In this document: positions 32,247 through 42,777 of the stretch, piece by piece
How the letters are laid out: each line of letters opens with the position of its first letter
Position numbering within the stretch: the first letter of the stretch is position 1
Source of the DNA: Rhodoferax bucti
Lineage (GTDB): Bacteria > Pseudomonadota > Gammaproteobacteria > Burkholderiales > Burkholderiaceae_C
DNA: 64,000 nucleotides
Direction of reading: 5' to 3'
Assembly (NCBI RefSeq): GCF_005876985.1
Contig: NZ_VAHD01000001.1
Span: 124,001-188,000, forward strand
The notes under the pieces: model-generated
What the model saw: the letters and a program-made list of their open reading frames with translations, nothing else
The model's database searches: none
Told to the model about the DNA's origin: nothing
Position numbers and translations under genes: made by a program

Positions 32247-33743
32247 ATGCACACCCCCTACTCCAAAGGCCTCGTTTGGTTCCGTCGCGATTTGCGTGCG
32301 GAGGACAACGCCGCCCTCGCCCGCGCACTGGCTACCTGCAGCACGGTGTACTGCGTTTTTGTGTTCGACAAGCCCATTCTGGACTTGCTCCCCGCTGAAG
32401 ACCGCCGCGTGGAATTCATCCACGATGCAGTCCACGACTTGGGAAGCGCACTCCAGCAGTTGGGGCAGCTGCCCCAAAGCCCGCTGATGGTGCTGCATGC
32501 CACGGCAGAGACTGCCATTCCCTCACTGGCCGCACAGCTCGGTGTGCAGGCCGTGTTTGCCGCCCGCGACTACGAGCCTAGCGCAATAGCCCGTGACCTA
32601 GCGGTGCAGCAAGCCTTGCTGCAACAGGGCGGGCAGCTGGTGCTGGTGAAAGACCAGGTGATTTTTGAAGAGCGTGAAATCTTGACCCAGATGGGCAAGC
32701 CCTATGGCGTGTTCACACCCTACCACCGGGCGTGGCTGGCGCGCTGCTCAGCCGAGCATGTTCAAGCCCACACGCCCGCCCCTGACCACACCGCCCGCCT
32801 CGTGGTGCCGCCGCCCGCGTGCGCCGCGCCCCTTCCGGCCTTGGAGGCACTGGGATTCAAAAAAACGAATCTGCATGACCTCCGCATGGTGGGTGGCGCC
32901 CATGCGGGCGCTGCTTTGCTCCGCGATTTCTTGCCCCGGCTGGAGCACTACGCGGACGCACGTAACTTTCCGGGCGTGAAGGGTCCGAGTTATCTGGGTG
33001 TGCATTTGCGGTTTGGCACCGTATCAATCCGGCACTTGGTGCGCGTGGCCTTGGAGCGGGTGCAAGCGGGGAGCGAGGGGGCAGCCACCTGGCTGTCCGA
33101 GCTGGTATGGCGTGATTTTTACTTTCAAATCTTGTCCAACTTTCCGCATGTGGCGCACGACAGCTTCAAGCCGGAATACGACGCCATTCAATGGGAGTCG
33201 GGTGAGACAGCGCAGCGGTACTTTCAAGCCTGGTGCGATGGGCAAACCGGCTATCCGATCGTGGACGCGGCCATGGCGCAGCTCAACCAGACGGGCTACA
33301 TGCACAACCGCTTGCGCATGGTGGCGGGCAGCTTTCTGGTGAAGCATCTGGGCATTGATTGGCGCTGGGGCGAGCGCTACTTTGCGCTCAAGCTCAATGA
33401 CTTTGACCTGTCAGCCAACAACGGCGGCTGGCAGTGGGTGGCCTCCAGTGGTTGCGATGCGCAACCCTACTTCCGCATCTTCAACCCCGTGACCCAGAGC
33501 GAAAAGTTTGATGCGCACGGCAAGTTCATCAAGCGCTACTTGCCACAACTGGCGGGGCTGCCTGACAAGGTGATCCATGCGCCCTGGTTAGCCAAACCCA
33601 TGGAGCTGGCGGCGGCAGGATTGCATTTGGGGCAAAACTACCCTGAGCGGGTGGTGATCCATGAAGAAGCCAGAGCACGCACCTTGGCGCGCTATGGCTT
33701 CCTCAAAAAGAGCGCTGACGCTCAGGCTGTGGCGTCGGCGTAG
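32247..33743 (+). CDS. phr: Deoxyribodipyrimidine photolyase (class I)
   Basis: It repairs UV-induced cyclobutane pyrimidine dimers using blue light. The 498-aa protein starts with a Rossmann-like antenna domain (LVWFRRDLRAEDNAALARAL). It continues into the FAD domain: LGVHLRFGTVSIRHL, WLSELVWRDFYFQIL, DGQTGYPIVDAAMAQLNQTGYMHNRLRM, DFDLSANNGGWQWVASSGCDAQPYFRIFNP and ATLHLG-like ALAARYGF ending. The start at 32247 is the first ATG after the divergent yqgE promoter. The last 22 nt overlap the convergent chpA gene. Confidence 0.95.
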   Translation: MHTPYSKGLVWFRRDLRAEDNAALARALATCSTVYCVFVFDKPILDLLPAEDRRVEFIHDAVHDLGSALQQLGQLPQSPLMVLHATAETAIPSLAAQLGVQAVFAARDYEPSAIARDLAVQQALLQQGGQLVLVKDQVIFEEREILTQMGKPYGVFTPYHRAWLARCSAEHVQAHTPAPDHTARLVVPPPACAAPLPALEALGFKKTNLHDLRMVGGAHAGAALLRDFLPRLEHYADARNFPGVKGPSYLGVHLRFGTVSIRHLVRVALERVQAGSEGAATWLSELVWRDFYFQILSNFPHVAHDSFKPEYDAIQWESGETAQRYFQAWCDGQTGYPIVDAAMAQLNQTGYMHNRLRMVAGSFLVKHLGIDWRWGERYFALKLNDFDLSANNGGWQWVASSGCDAQPYFRIFNPVTQSEKFDAHGKFIKRYLPQLAGLPDKVIHAPWLAKPMELAAAGLHLGQNYPERVVIHEEARARTLARYGFLKKSADAQAVASA

Positions 33744-36700
33744 CAGTAGCTGCGCACCAAGCCCAGCAACTCGTCTTCAGAGTAAGGCTTGCCCAGGTAG
33801 TGATCGACCCCCAGCTCGCGGGCATGCTCCCGGTGCTTCTCGGCAATCCGTGAGGTGATCATGATGATGGGCAGGTCTTTCAGGCGCGCATCACCACGGA
33901 TGTTGCGGGCCAAATCGAAGCCATCCATGCGCGGCATTTCGATGTCAGAGAGCACCACCGCAGGCACTTCTTCCTGCAATTTCTCCAGGGCGTGCAAACC
34001 GTCGTTTGCCAAGGCGACTCGGTAGCCCTCTCGCTTGAGCAAACGCTGCGTGACCCGGCGCACCGTGATGGAGTCATCCACCACCAGCACCAGCGGCAGC
34101 TGCTCGCCGGCAGGCTTGGATGCCACCACAGATGCAGCGTCGTCGCCAGTCTGTGCCGCAGGCGCCTCTTCACGGGCACCCAGCGCGCGCGCTTGCTCGC
34201 CGTACACCGATGCCAAGGCAACCGGGTTGTAAATCAACACCACTGCGCCAGACGCCAGCACCGACATACCAGCCAAACCTGGCAGGCGTGCAAGTTGCGG
34301 CCCCAGGTTTTTCACCACAACTTCGCGGTTGCCCAAGACTTCGTCGATGTGCACGGCCAAGCGCTGCCCCGCGCTGCGGAAGATCGCAACAGGCAGTGTT
34401 TTGCCACCCGCTTCGCTACTGCGTGCAGATACTTGCAGCAAAGAGCCCCCCCAGAAGAAGGGGACCAGCTCGCCTGCGAAGTCAAACGCATCTTGCTGGT
34501 AAGCGGCCTGTAGCTGCGCCGCAGGCACCCGCAACACGGTTTCCATGATGTTGGCAGGCACGCCCACCGACAACTCGCCCATGCGCAGAATCACCACCTG
34601 CGTCACCGCCGTGGTCAACGGCAGCACCAAACGGAAGCTGGTGCCCTGCTGGGGCTGGGTCTGGGTTTCGATACGGCCGCCCAAGGCATTCACCTCGGCG
34701 CGCACCACATCCATGCCAATGCCGCGACCGGCCAGCTCGGTGACTTCATCCACGGTGGAGAAGCCCGGCATAAAAATCAGGTTGGCAGCCTCAGAGTCCG
34801 TCAAGGTGGCATCTGCAGCAACCAGGCCCTTGGCGGCAGCCTTGTCGCGGATGCGCTCCACATCAAGGCCGGCACCGTCGTCACTGAAGCTGACGGATAC
34901 ATCGTTGCTTTCCTGGTGGACGTGAATCGCAATCGTGCCCACAGCGGGTTTGCCTGCGGCCACCCGATCCGCACCGGCCTCAATGCCGTGCGCGACCGCA
35001 TTGCGCAGCAAGTGCTCGAATGCAGGAACCATACGCTCCAACACACCGCGGTCCACTTCAATAGAGCCGCCAGAGATGTCGAGCTTCACCTGCTTGCCCG
35101 TATCTTTGGACGCTTGGCGGACCACGCCGTACAAGCGACCCGAGATGCCATCGAACTCCACCATGCGGGTGCGCAACAGGTCTTTCTGCAACTCTCGCGC
35201 TTGGCGGCCTTGGGCAATCAAATCGTCCTCAGTGCCTTCCACGGTACGCTGAAGGTTGCGCTGCACCGTGGCCACGTCGTTCACCGACTCGGCCATCATG
35301 CGGGTCAACTCTTGGACACGGGTAAACCGGTCGAATTCCAGCGGGTCGAAGGCCTGTGCAGAGTCTTTGGTCTGCGCCAAGCGCGACTGCATTTGCGACT
35401 CGGCTTGCAACTCCACATCGCGAAGCTGCTGGCGCAAGCGGTCGAGGTTGCCTGTCAATTCCCCCAGAGAGCTGCGCAATTGGCCCAAGCGCGCGTCCAT
35501 GCGGGAGCGGGTGATCATGACCTCGCCCGCCTGATTGACCAGGCGATCCAAAAGCTGCGAACGCACCCGCACCGACTGATTGCTTTGTGCCCGGGGTGCC
35601 ACGATCGCTGGCGTTTGTACCGGCGACAGGGTGCGCACCGGCGCTGTCCGCTCCGCAGACGCAGGGGTAACAGCCGGCTCTTTTACGGATGTGAGCTCGG
35701 TCGCCCCCGACGCTTCCACGGCGTCTGCAGAGTCAACAGCCACTTGCCCCAAACCAGCAAAGGTTGCCTGCAGTGCATCAAAACGGCCTAGCAAAGGCTC
35801 CACTTGCACGGACTGGAGACTCTCCGCACCCAGTGCCTCGATGGAGGACTCCATGCGGTGACCCATTTCGCCCATGCGCATAGCACCTGCCAAGCGTGCA
35901 CTGCCCTTCAGAGTGTGCAGCAAGCGGAGCACCTCACTGCGCGCACCCAAGTTGTCCGGCCTCGCCACCCATTGCCGCAGTGCAGCGCCGAGTTGAGGCA
36001 TGAGCTCCATGGCCTCTTCCTCAAAGATCTGCAGCAAATCAAGGTCCAGATGGTCCTCAGCATCGATCTCGTCGTCATGTGCCTCTGCAATGCTCAGCGG
36101 CGCAGCCACTGGAAGCTCGGCGGGCAGAGGGAGTGCCTCCGTTTCCACCGGAGCAATGCTTTCCTCTGGGGGCAAGATATCTTCCACATCGACATCCGCA
36201 TCCAAAGCGGGCGACTCCATCACGGGCACTGCAAACTCGGTGTCGATGATGTCCTGCAAATCATGCAGAAGAGCGGAGTCCGCCTCTTTCACAAAACCCG
36301 CAGCGAACTGGTGCAGCAAGCGGCGAATTTCCTCTGCCGCATCACAAAAAACTGCCGCATGCTGGGCCGTCTCCTGGCGGTGCAGCTGCACATGCTGCAA
36401 GGCCAGCTCCAAGGACTTGCTCATATTCGAGAGCGCCATGAAGCCCACGGTTGCGGAGCTGCCAGACAACGAGTGCGCCAGCGCGATGACGGAATCCGGC
36501 ACTTGCTGCGGCAACTCCATCGCCCACTCGCTCAGCTCGGTTTGCAGCCGGCGAGACCACTCATCGGCTTCATTCAGGTAGACGTTGTAGAGCGGAATAC
36601 TCATGCGCAAAGTACCAATGACCTTGATGCCCTCGTCAGCATCCGCTACAGACAACTCTGGCGATGCAGACTCTGGCTCCGACGCGCGCGCAGGCATCTC

Positions 36701-39520
36701 CGGGAAGTCCAGCTCCAGCGCAGGCCCTGCCGGCTCGTCGTCGGGCAGCGTGGCGTGTGGCTCAGCGACCTCCTCCACATACACATCCGCCAGTCGTGTC
36801 TCTAGCGGAGCGAGCGAGGTAGCCTCCGGGGTGTCGAAATCACCAAAATCGAAGTCATCTAAATCAAGGGCTTCCGGCTCTTGAGGCTCGGGCGCCGGTT
36901 GCCGCGTCCCCGCATCCAGGGACACTGTCTGTTCAAAGTCGAATATTTGCGTAGATACAAAGTCTGGCTGCGCCTCGGGCACGGCATCCAAGCTACTGCC
37001 AAATTGCGTGGAAGCGAACTCCACGGGTGCGTCGGCAGCCAGCAGGTCGGCACTCCCCAATTCGGTGGAGGCGAAATCTGCTGCATGGGACTCGAGGTCC
37101 ACCTCCGGCAACACATCGGGCAACAAAGCTTCGGGCAAAGAAACGTCCGCCGCCTCTGGCGCAGCTTCTTGCAAAGCATCGGCGTCGTGCGGCACCTCCA
37201 GCGGGATCCACTGGTCTTGCAGTCGCAAGGCATCTGCGGTTTTGCGGAAGGCCGCAGCATTCCATTGCGATGCATCTCCCTGCGCAATATCGCTGACCCA
37301 GCGCCCCAGGGCTGACATGGCCTCGCGAGAGGTGGCGATCAAGGCTTCACTCGCCGGACGCTGCTCCGCCAGCGACGTGTTGAGCAACTGCTCAAACGAC
37401 CATGCGGCCTCACCAAACTCGGTGAACCCCACCATGCGGGAGCTACCTTTGAGGGTGTGAAACGCACGCCGCAAGGTGGTTTGGTCGGCAAGATTGGAAG
37501 GGTCTGCCGCCAGCGCATCCAGAGCCTCGTGGCCACGAACCAGCACTTCACGGGCTTCCTCCAGAAAAATATCCTGGAGTTCAGCGCTGTCGTCATCCTC
37601 AGCCGCTGGCGCCGCGGCCTGCGCAGGCATGGAGGATTCGGGCACTGCACTTGACGACGCCTCGGAAGGCGCAGGGGCGCCCATGGCGGCCGTCAAAGCA
37701 GCCAGATCATCCTGAACGCTCACTTCTGCAATCGCCTCAGACTCCGGCAGCACCGCGCGCTCACGTCCCATCAAAGGCTTGAACTCGCCCAACGCTTCAT
37801 CGTAAACAAACAGTGTTTTCGCCAGATTGCGCTGGTAACTCAGCATGTCAATCAGGAAGCCCATGGCGCCCAGACTGTTGCCCAGCTTTTCAAATGCACC
37901 GCTGCGCGCGCTGGCTTCGTCAATGTCATCGACCAAGAACTGCTCTACGGTACTGCGCATGCGCAGGGCCGCCAACGAGGGTTGGTCCAAGCCCAACACC
38001 GAGAACACACCCCGCATTTGCGCCAATTGGCTAGGAACTTCCCGCAACGGGCTCTTGTCGCGCGGATCGCGGAAAAACTGGTCCAGTGATTTCTCGACTT
38101 CTGCCAAGGTACCGCGCAGCTCATCCACCACGCTACCCATGGTCTGGCGGTCGCTCACTCGGCGGTAGAGCTCTTCCATCCAGGCCTCCAGGGCCTCCGG
38201 CTCGCCACCATTGGTGACATTCTCCAGCCGCTGTGCCAACCGGGCGCTGCGTTCAGCCAGCTGGTTGTCTGTAGGGTCTAAATCTTCGTACGCCGCCTCG
38301 AGATACAAGACGGAAGTGGCCACCTCCATCGCCACGGCAGGCGATGGCGCATCCCCGGAGCGCACCGTAGATTCAATGGTTCGGGAAAGTGCCTTGGCCA
38401 GCTCACCACTCTCAGCGTGCAGCCGGGTTACGGCATCCGCCACGGCAGTAAACTGCTCTGCTGCTGCCTTTAACCGGTTAGTATCGCCTCCCGCCAAGGC
38501 GGACCACGTTTCGGCTGCTGCGGCAATGCGCTTGCGAGCCAGCACCAACATCGCAGGATCAAACCGGCCGAACTGCTCGTGCACATAGTCCACGGGTTTG
38601 ACGCTGCGCAAGCCGTACGCCTCACGCACACGTGAGAGTACAGGCGCCACATCGGCAGACGCGGGAATGGCCCGCGAGCAAAAAAATACGATGTCTTGCG
38701 CCAGTCGCTCCGAGATGGCGTCTTGTCCCTTGGACAAAGAAACGTATTGCTGCAATATCCGGGATGCAGCGCGCTTGGTATACACATCGCCTTCAAACAG
38801 CTGCTGCCCCATTCCCTCGAAATACGCCGCACTCACCATCCAAAAAGTACGGGATTCCACGCTGGTGGAGGCCGCAGCCAATCCAAGCGCCATCTCTTTC
38901 AACTCTGCAGCAGCCCGCACATCGCGAAACTTGACCAAGCGCAACACTGCGTGGTCCATGGCCCGACGTACATCCGGACTGATGACGCGTGGCGCCACCC
39001 CTTCCGGCGCCGCAATAGGCACCCATTGCCATGCTGGCGGCCACAGATCGGCAGGGTGAATACGCTCAGCACCCGCCAGCTCCTGCAGCGCTTTGTATTG
39101 AGGAAATAGCGCCACTGATGACGCGGTTTTGCCTTTAAGCACCCCCTCCAAATACTCGGTGAGTGCGAAGCTTGCACGCTCCATGCAAGCCGCGGCATCG
39201 TCACTGCATTGCTCAGGGCGTTGTACAAATTTTTGGGCCAAGGACTCCATCGCCCGCACCATCTTGGCAGGCGCCTCCAGCCCCACCATTTCCAGTGCGC
39301 CTACTGCCTGATGCAATTGCTGCCGTGCGATGCGTAGATGGCTGGCATCCAGCTCCGTCAGGTCAGAGCCACGGGCCAGTTCGGCATCACGCACAAAACG
39401 CCGCATCGCCTTGGTCGCACCATCAAGCGACTTGCGCAATTCGTCCAGCACCCAAGCCAGCGGCCCCAGGTCCGTGATTGAAAGCTCATTGTCTCCGGGA
39501 GCAACAGGGTTTGACGACAT
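33722..39520 (-). CDS. chpA: Chemotaxis-type hybrid histidine kinase ChpA/PilL (CheA-like)
   Basis: A 1932-aa protein, the kinase of the type IV pilus chemosensory (Chp/Pil) system. Three canonical Hpt domains carry phosphorylatable His at residues 688 (AFHTLKGSSRMVGF), 1016 (AHSLSGSSATVGF) and 1202 (LHTLKGSARLAGA). The roughly 600 residues before these look like degenerate helical Hpt-type repeats without the His. Then follow a CheA dimerisation segment, HATPase (HLLRNAVAHGIE around 1505, with DDGAGLD), a CheW-like domain, and a C-terminal receiver (LVVDDSITVRR, LSDIEMPRMDG with Asp1859). Long acidic linkers separate the Hpt units. It is last in the operon pilG-pilH-pilI-pilJ-chpA. Confidence 0.93.
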   Translation of the reverse strand: MSSNPVAPGDNELSITDLGPLAWVLDELRKSLDGATKAMRRFVRDAELARGSDLTELDASHLRIARQQLHQAVGALEMVGLEAPAKMVRAMESLAQKFVQRPEQCSDDAAACMERASFALTEYLEGVLKGKTASSVALFPQYKALQELAGAERIHPADLWPPAWQWVPIAAPEGVAPRVISPDVRRAMDHAVLRLVKFRDVRAAAELKEMALGLAAASTSVESRTFWMVSAAYFEGMGQQLFEGDVYTKRAASRILQQYVSLSKGQDAISERLAQDIVFFCSRAIPASADVAPVLSRVREAYGLRSVKPVDYVHEQFGRFDPAMLVLARKRIAAAAETWSALAGGDTNRLKAAAEQFTAVADAVTRLHAESGELAKALSRTIESTVRSGDAPSPAVAMEVATSVLYLEAAYEDLDPTDNQLAERSARLAQRLENVTNGGEPEALEAWMEELYRRVSDRQTMGSVVDELRGTLAEVEKSLDQFFRDPRDKSPLREVPSQLAQMRGVFSVLGLDQPSLAALRMRSTVEQFLVDDIDEASARSGAFEKLGNSLGAMGFLIDMLSYQRNLAKTLFVYDEALGEFKPLMGRERAVLPESEAIAEVSVQDDLAALTAAMGAPAPSEASSSAVPESSMPAQAAAPAAEDDDSAELQDIFLEEAREVLVRGHEALDALAADPSNLADQTTLRRAFHTLKGSSRMVGFTEFGEAAWSFEQLLNTSLAEQRPASEALIATSREAMSALGRWVSDIAQGDASQWNAAAFRKTADALRLQDQWIPLEVPHDADALQEAAPEAADVSLPEALLPDVLPEVDLESHAADFASTELGSADLLAADAPVEFASTQFGSSLDAVPEAQPDFVSTQIFDFEQTVSLDAGTRQPAPEPQEPEALDLDDFDFGDFDTPEATSLAPLETRLADVYVEEVAEPHATLPDDEPAGPALELDFPEMPARASEPESASPELSVADADEGIKVIGTLRMSIPLYNVYLNEADEWSRRLQTELSEWAMELPQQVPDSVIALAHSLSGSSATVGFMALSNMSKSLELALQHVQLHRQETAQHAAVFCDAAEEIRRLLHQFAAGFVKEADSALLHDLQDIIDTEFAVPVMESPALDADVDVEDILPPEESIAPVETEALPLPAELPVAAPLSIAEAHDDEIDAEDHLDLDLLQIFEEEAMELMPQLGAALRQWVARPDNLGARSEVLRLLHTLKGSARLAGAMRMGEMGHRMESSIEALGAESLQSVQVEPLLGRFDALQATFAGLGQVAVDSADAVEASGATELTSVKEPAVTPASAERTAPVRTLSPVQTPAIVAPRAQSNQSVRVRSQLLDRLVNQAGEVMITRSRMDARLGQLRSSLGELTGNLDRLRQQLRDVELQAESQMQSRLAQTKDSAQAFDPLEFDRFTRVQELTRMMAESVNDVATVQRNLQRTVEGTEDDLIAQGRQARELQKDLLRTRMVEFDGISGRLYGVVRQASKDTGKQVKLDISGGSIEVDRGVLERMVPAFEHLLRNAVAHGIEAGADRVAAGKPAVGTIAIHVHQESNDVSVSFSDDGAGLDVERIRDKAAAKGLVAADATLTDSEAANLIFMPGFSTVDEVTELAGRGIGMDVVRAEVNALGGRIETQTQPQQGTSFRLVLPLTTAVTQVVILRMGELSVGVPANIMETVLRVPAAQLQAAYQQDAFDFAGELVPFFWGGSLLQVSARSSEAGGKTLPVAIFRSAGQRLAVHIDEVLGNREVVVKNLGPQLARLPGLAGMSVLASGAVVLIYNPVALASVYGEQARALGAREEAPAAQTGDDAASVVASKPAGEQLPLVLVVDDSITVRRVTQRLLKREGYRVALANDGLHALEKLQEEVPAVVLSDIEMPRMDGFDLARNIRGDARLKDLPIIMITSRIAEKHREHARELGVDHYLGKPYSEDELLGLVRSYCYADATA

Positions 39521-39577
39521 GGGTTCAGGCTCTCCTGGATGTCACTGGACGAAAATGGGCGTGCGGTGGCGACGCGA

Positions 39578-41848
39578 TCAGGAAATCTTGAATCGGGAAA
39601 CGGACTGACGCAGCTCCTCCGCCATGCGGGAGAGTTCACGCACCTGGTTGGCGGTGGCCCGGGTACCTTCTCCGGTCTGCTCAGTCACCGCAAAAATGTG
39701 CTGAATGTTGTCGGCCACAACGTTGGCCAAGCCGGCTTCGCGGGACGCAGCGTTGGAAATCTGCTCAATCAAATCCGCCACCTTGCGGGACACGCGATCA
39801 ATTTCGCTCAGCGCCGTACCGGCGTTGTCAGACAGTTTTGCACCTTCCACCACACCCTGGGTGGAGCGCTCCATCGCGCCGATGGCATCCTGGGTATCGG
39901 TCTGAATGGCTTTCACCAAGGCCGCGATCTGGCGCGTCGCGTCGGCAGAGCGCTCCGCCAACCGTTGCACTTCTTCCGCCACCACCGAGAAGCCGCGCCC
40001 GGCTTCACCCGCAGACGCGGCCTGGATGGCAGCGTTCAGCGCCAAGACGTTGGTTTGTTCGGTAATGTCAGAAATCAGCTCGGTAATTTCACCAATCTCT
40101 TGAGAGGACTCTCCCAGTCGCTTGATGCGCTTGGAGGTTTCCTGAATCTGGTCGCGGATGGAGTTCATACCACCGATCGCGTTTTGCACCGCCTGCAAAC
40201 CAGACTCCGCAGCCTCCAGCGACTGCCGCGCGACCGCAGCAGACTCTTGCGCTTGGGCAGACACTTCGTTAATGCGGCCGGCCATGTCCAACACGGACTT
40301 GCCGGTTTCGCGAATTTCGTGCAACTGCTCGTTAGAGGCTGCTAGCAGTTCGGTGGATGTGGCATCCACATCGGCCGTGGTTTGGGCCACGCGGGCTGCC
40401 GTGTTTTGCACGTTAGACACCAGTGAGCGCAGCTCTTCCACCGTGTAGTTCACCGAGTCGGCAATCGCACCGGTAATGTCTTCGGTCACCGTGGCTTCTT
40501 GGGTCAAATCACCTTCCGCCACGGTTTGCAGTTCGTTCATCAAACGCAAAATCGCGGCCTGGTTGGCGTCGTTGACGCGCTTGGCTTCCTGCTCTTGACG
40601 CTCGGCTTCCAAACGCTGGTCTTCCGCGAGCACCTGGCGCTTGCGACTGTCCTGCAACTGCACGTAAGACAAGCCACCCGCACACACCAAAGCGAACAAG
40701 GCCGCGAGCACCAGCAGGGCTAACCACACACCGCCAATACCGGCTTGACCAGACAGCTTGGTCTGCAGCTCTTCCAAATTACGGCGCAAAGGCTCACTGT
40801 CCGTGATGATGGCGCCTTGCGCTTCGCGCGCCGACACCAAGCCCTGCAAGTTACCCAAGATCGCGCCCGCTTGTACGCGTGTTTCCTCGTACATCTTAAT
40901 CAGCGCTTCCAGCTGCTCGCGCGTTGCAGGGTCCTTGGTAGCAGCCAAACGCAGCTCGCTGCTGCCAGAGAGCAAAGCTTCAGAAATTTCCTTGAAGGTA
41001 TTCAAGTCTTTACCCAACAAGAAAACAGCCTCCGGGCTCACGCCCTCTGCGGTCAAAAACTCGTTGGAAGACTTGCCGATACGCTGGGTCAGCATCACCA
41101 GCTGGCCTACGGCAGAAATTTCAGCTGCTGGCGCGTTTTGCTGCAACTTCAAGGAGGCGACTGTTTCGGCCACTTCCAAAAGGTCCGACGATTGGCGGTT
41201 AATCAGGCGCAGCGCAGAGCCGATTTGGGTCAGCATCTTTTGCTGGGCCAGCACCGCCTTGGCATTCTTCTCTGCACGCTCGACCAAAGGAATCACCTTG
41301 CCCAACTCAGGCGCGTAGTCTTCGCTCAAGGGGTTGATGCGCATCTCGTCGTCCCCCGACTGCAATCCCTTAACAGATTTAGACAAAATGCCCGAGCTGT
41401 CGGACACATCCGGGAAAGCTTGCGCACTACCCACCACCGCTTGCGACACCGACTTCGCCAAACGCTGGGACTGCATCAGCGACTGGCCGGTTGCACCCAA
41501 CTGCTGGGCTACGCGATCGGACTGGTTCAGCACCACAAAAATCACCGCAGCCAACACCACCAGCGCACCACCCAGCAACGCGAACAGCGTGCGCTGGTGC
41601 TCGACCACCGTACGCCGGCCCAGCACGGGAATGGAAATCAAATCCCCCGCTGCCGCAACCGCCTGCTCGTCTCCGCCTTGCAAGCCAGCCACGCTGGTTT
41701 GAAGTGGCGCATTTTGAGAGACCTGCAAGGTTTCGTTGTCGGCGCCATCCAGCGTCACATCCGGCATAGCCAGACTCAAGCGGGAATCCAGCTCCGACTC
41801 CAACGGCTTTTTCGCGAACAGGTTTTTCAATTGATCAACAACGGACAT
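39578..41848 (-). CDS. pilJ: Type IV pilus methyl-accepting chemotaxis protein PilJ
   Basis: A 756-aa transducer. It has a cytoplasmic N-terminus, a first membrane helix (LFALLGGALVVLAAVIFVVL), a helical periplasmic PilJ sensor domain with paired repeats (TGQSLMQSQRLAKSVSQA and LMLTQRIGKSSNEFL-type motifs), and a second helix (GGVWLALLVLAALFALVCAG). A HAMP-like segment and a signalling domain follow, with the hairpin tip QIGEITELISDITEQTNVLA and AGRGFSVVAEEVQRLAERS. PilJ senses surface contact or ligands and controls ChpA. The long cytoplasmic N-terminus of about 80 residues is acidic. It lies 20 bp after pilI. Confidence 0.93.
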   Translation of the reverse strand: MSVVDQLKNLFAKKPLESELDSRLSLAMPDVTLDGADNETLQVSQNAPLQTSVAGLQGGDEQAVAAAGDLISIPVLGRRTVVEHQRTLFALLGGALVVLAAVIFVVLNQSDRVAQQLGATGQSLMQSQRLAKSVSQAVVGSAQAFPDVSDSSGILSKSVKGLQSGDDEMRINPLSEDYAPELGKVIPLVERAEKNAKAVLAQQKMLTQIGSALRLINRQSSDLLEVAETVASLKLQQNAPAAEISAVGQLVMLTQRIGKSSNEFLTAEGVSPEAVFLLGKDLNTFKEISEALLSGSSELRLAATKDPATREQLEALIKMYEETRVQAGAILGNLQGLVSAREAQGAIITDSEPLRRNLEELQTKLSGQAGIGGVWLALLVLAALFALVCAGGLSYVQLQDSRKRQVLAEDQRLEAERQEQEAKRVNDANQAAILRLMNELQTVAEGDLTQEATVTEDITGAIADSVNYTVEELRSLVSNVQNTAARVAQTTADVDATSTELLAASNEQLHEIRETGKSVLDMAGRINEVSAQAQESAAVARQSLEAAESGLQAVQNAIGGMNSIRDQIQETSKRIKRLGESSQEIGEITELISDITEQTNVLALNAAIQAASAGEAGRGFSVVAEEVQRLAERSADATRQIAALVKAIQTDTQDAIGAMERSTQGVVEGAKLSDNAGTALSEIDRVSRKVADLIEQISNAASREAGLANVVADNIQHIFAVTEQTGEGTRATANQVRELSRMAEELRQSVSRFKIS

Positions 41849-41868
41849 GGTGAGGCCTTACAAATGAA

Positions 41869-42399
41869 CTAAGCGCTGATGCTCAAAAATTGAGGGGTTT
41901 GGGACAGAGTACGCAAGTTGATTTCTTGCCACTCCTCTCCCGCACTGTCGATGAATACATTGCCAAAATACGCGGGGGCGGTTTCCTCGGGCGGGTGGGA
42001 GTGAGTGAACGCATCGGCACCCCGCAAGCCCGACAGCACATCGACCTGCAGAGCGCTGTTAACTTCCAACACCCCATTCAAGGTCACCACACTGGGATCT
42101 GCGGCGGCCGGCATCAAGCGGGGCACGCCACCGTCTGCGTCAATAAATGCGGCGAGGTCCACCACCCCAAACAGTCCACCACGAATATTCACCACGCCGC
42201 GGAACCAGGTGAGTGCATAGGGGACGACCTGGACATGCGTCAGGGGAACAATTTCCCCGGACTGGCCCAAGGGAAACAAATACTTGCGCCCCCCCGCCTG
42301 CACGGCCAACCATGCCACGGACATACCCTCCGCCTTGGCAGCCTGCAAGCGACTGGCCAACCGGGCCTGAAGTTCTCGAAGTGCGTCTCTATTGGCCAT
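41869..42399 (-). CDS. pilI: CheW-like adaptor PilI
   Basis: A 176-aa CheW-domain protein: MSVAWLAVQAGGRKYLFPLGQSGEIVPL, ALTWFRGVVNIRGGLFGVVDLAAF and SALQVDVLSGLRGADAF. It couples the transducer PilJ to the kinase ChpA. It is preceded by pilH (12 bp gap) and followed by pilJ. Confidence 0.9.
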   Translation of the reverse strand: MANRDALRELQARLASRLQAAKAEGMSVAWLAVQAGGRKYLFPLGQSGEIVPLTHVQVVPYALTWFRGVVNIRGGLFGVVDLAAFIDADGGVPRLMPAAADPSVVTLNGVLEVNSALQVDVLSGLRGADAFTHSHPPEETAPAYFGNVFIDSAGEEWQEINLRTLSQTPQFLSISA

Positions 42400-42411
42400 G
42401 GAGTTCCGGAA

Positions 42412-42777
42412 TTAACCGAGGGCTTTGATTTTTGCGAACAATTCCGCAGGATCCACCGGCTTGGTCACATAGTCTTTGGCGCCCTGGCGCATACCCCAGA
42501 CGCGGTCCGTCTCCAGGCTTTTGCTGGTGCACATGATGATCGGGATATCTGCGTACTCAGGGGTGCGATTGATCGCGCGGGTCAGTTGAAAACCGTTTTG
42601 GCCCGGCATCACGACGTCCATCAAAATCAGGTGAGGGCGATCTTCCGTCAGGCGCTTGAAGGCCTCGTCTGCGTTTTCAGCCGTGCGCACCAAAAAGCCA
42701 TTTTTCTGCAGCAACTCTGTCAGAAACAACAACTCGGTTTTGGAGTCATCCACGATCAACACTTTTTCAATAGCCAT
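42412..42777 (-). CDS. pilH: Response regulator PilH
   Basis: A 121-aa single-domain receiver: VLIVDDSKTELLFLTELLQ (acidic pocket), HLILMDVVMPGQNGFQLTR (phospho-acceptor Asp), IIMCTSKSLETDRVWGMRQGAKDYVTKPVDP (Thr/Ser and Lys switch residues). It controls pilus retraction or acts as a phosphate sink for ChpA. The ATG shares one base with the pilG stop (TGATG), preferred over an adjoining TTG. Confidence 0.92.
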   Translation of the reverse strand: MAIEKVLIVDDSKTELLFLTELLQKNGFLVRTAENADEAFKRLTEDRPHLILMDVVMPGQNGFQLTRAINRTPEYADIPIIMCTSKSLETDRVWGMRQGAKDYVTKPVDPAELFAKIKALG

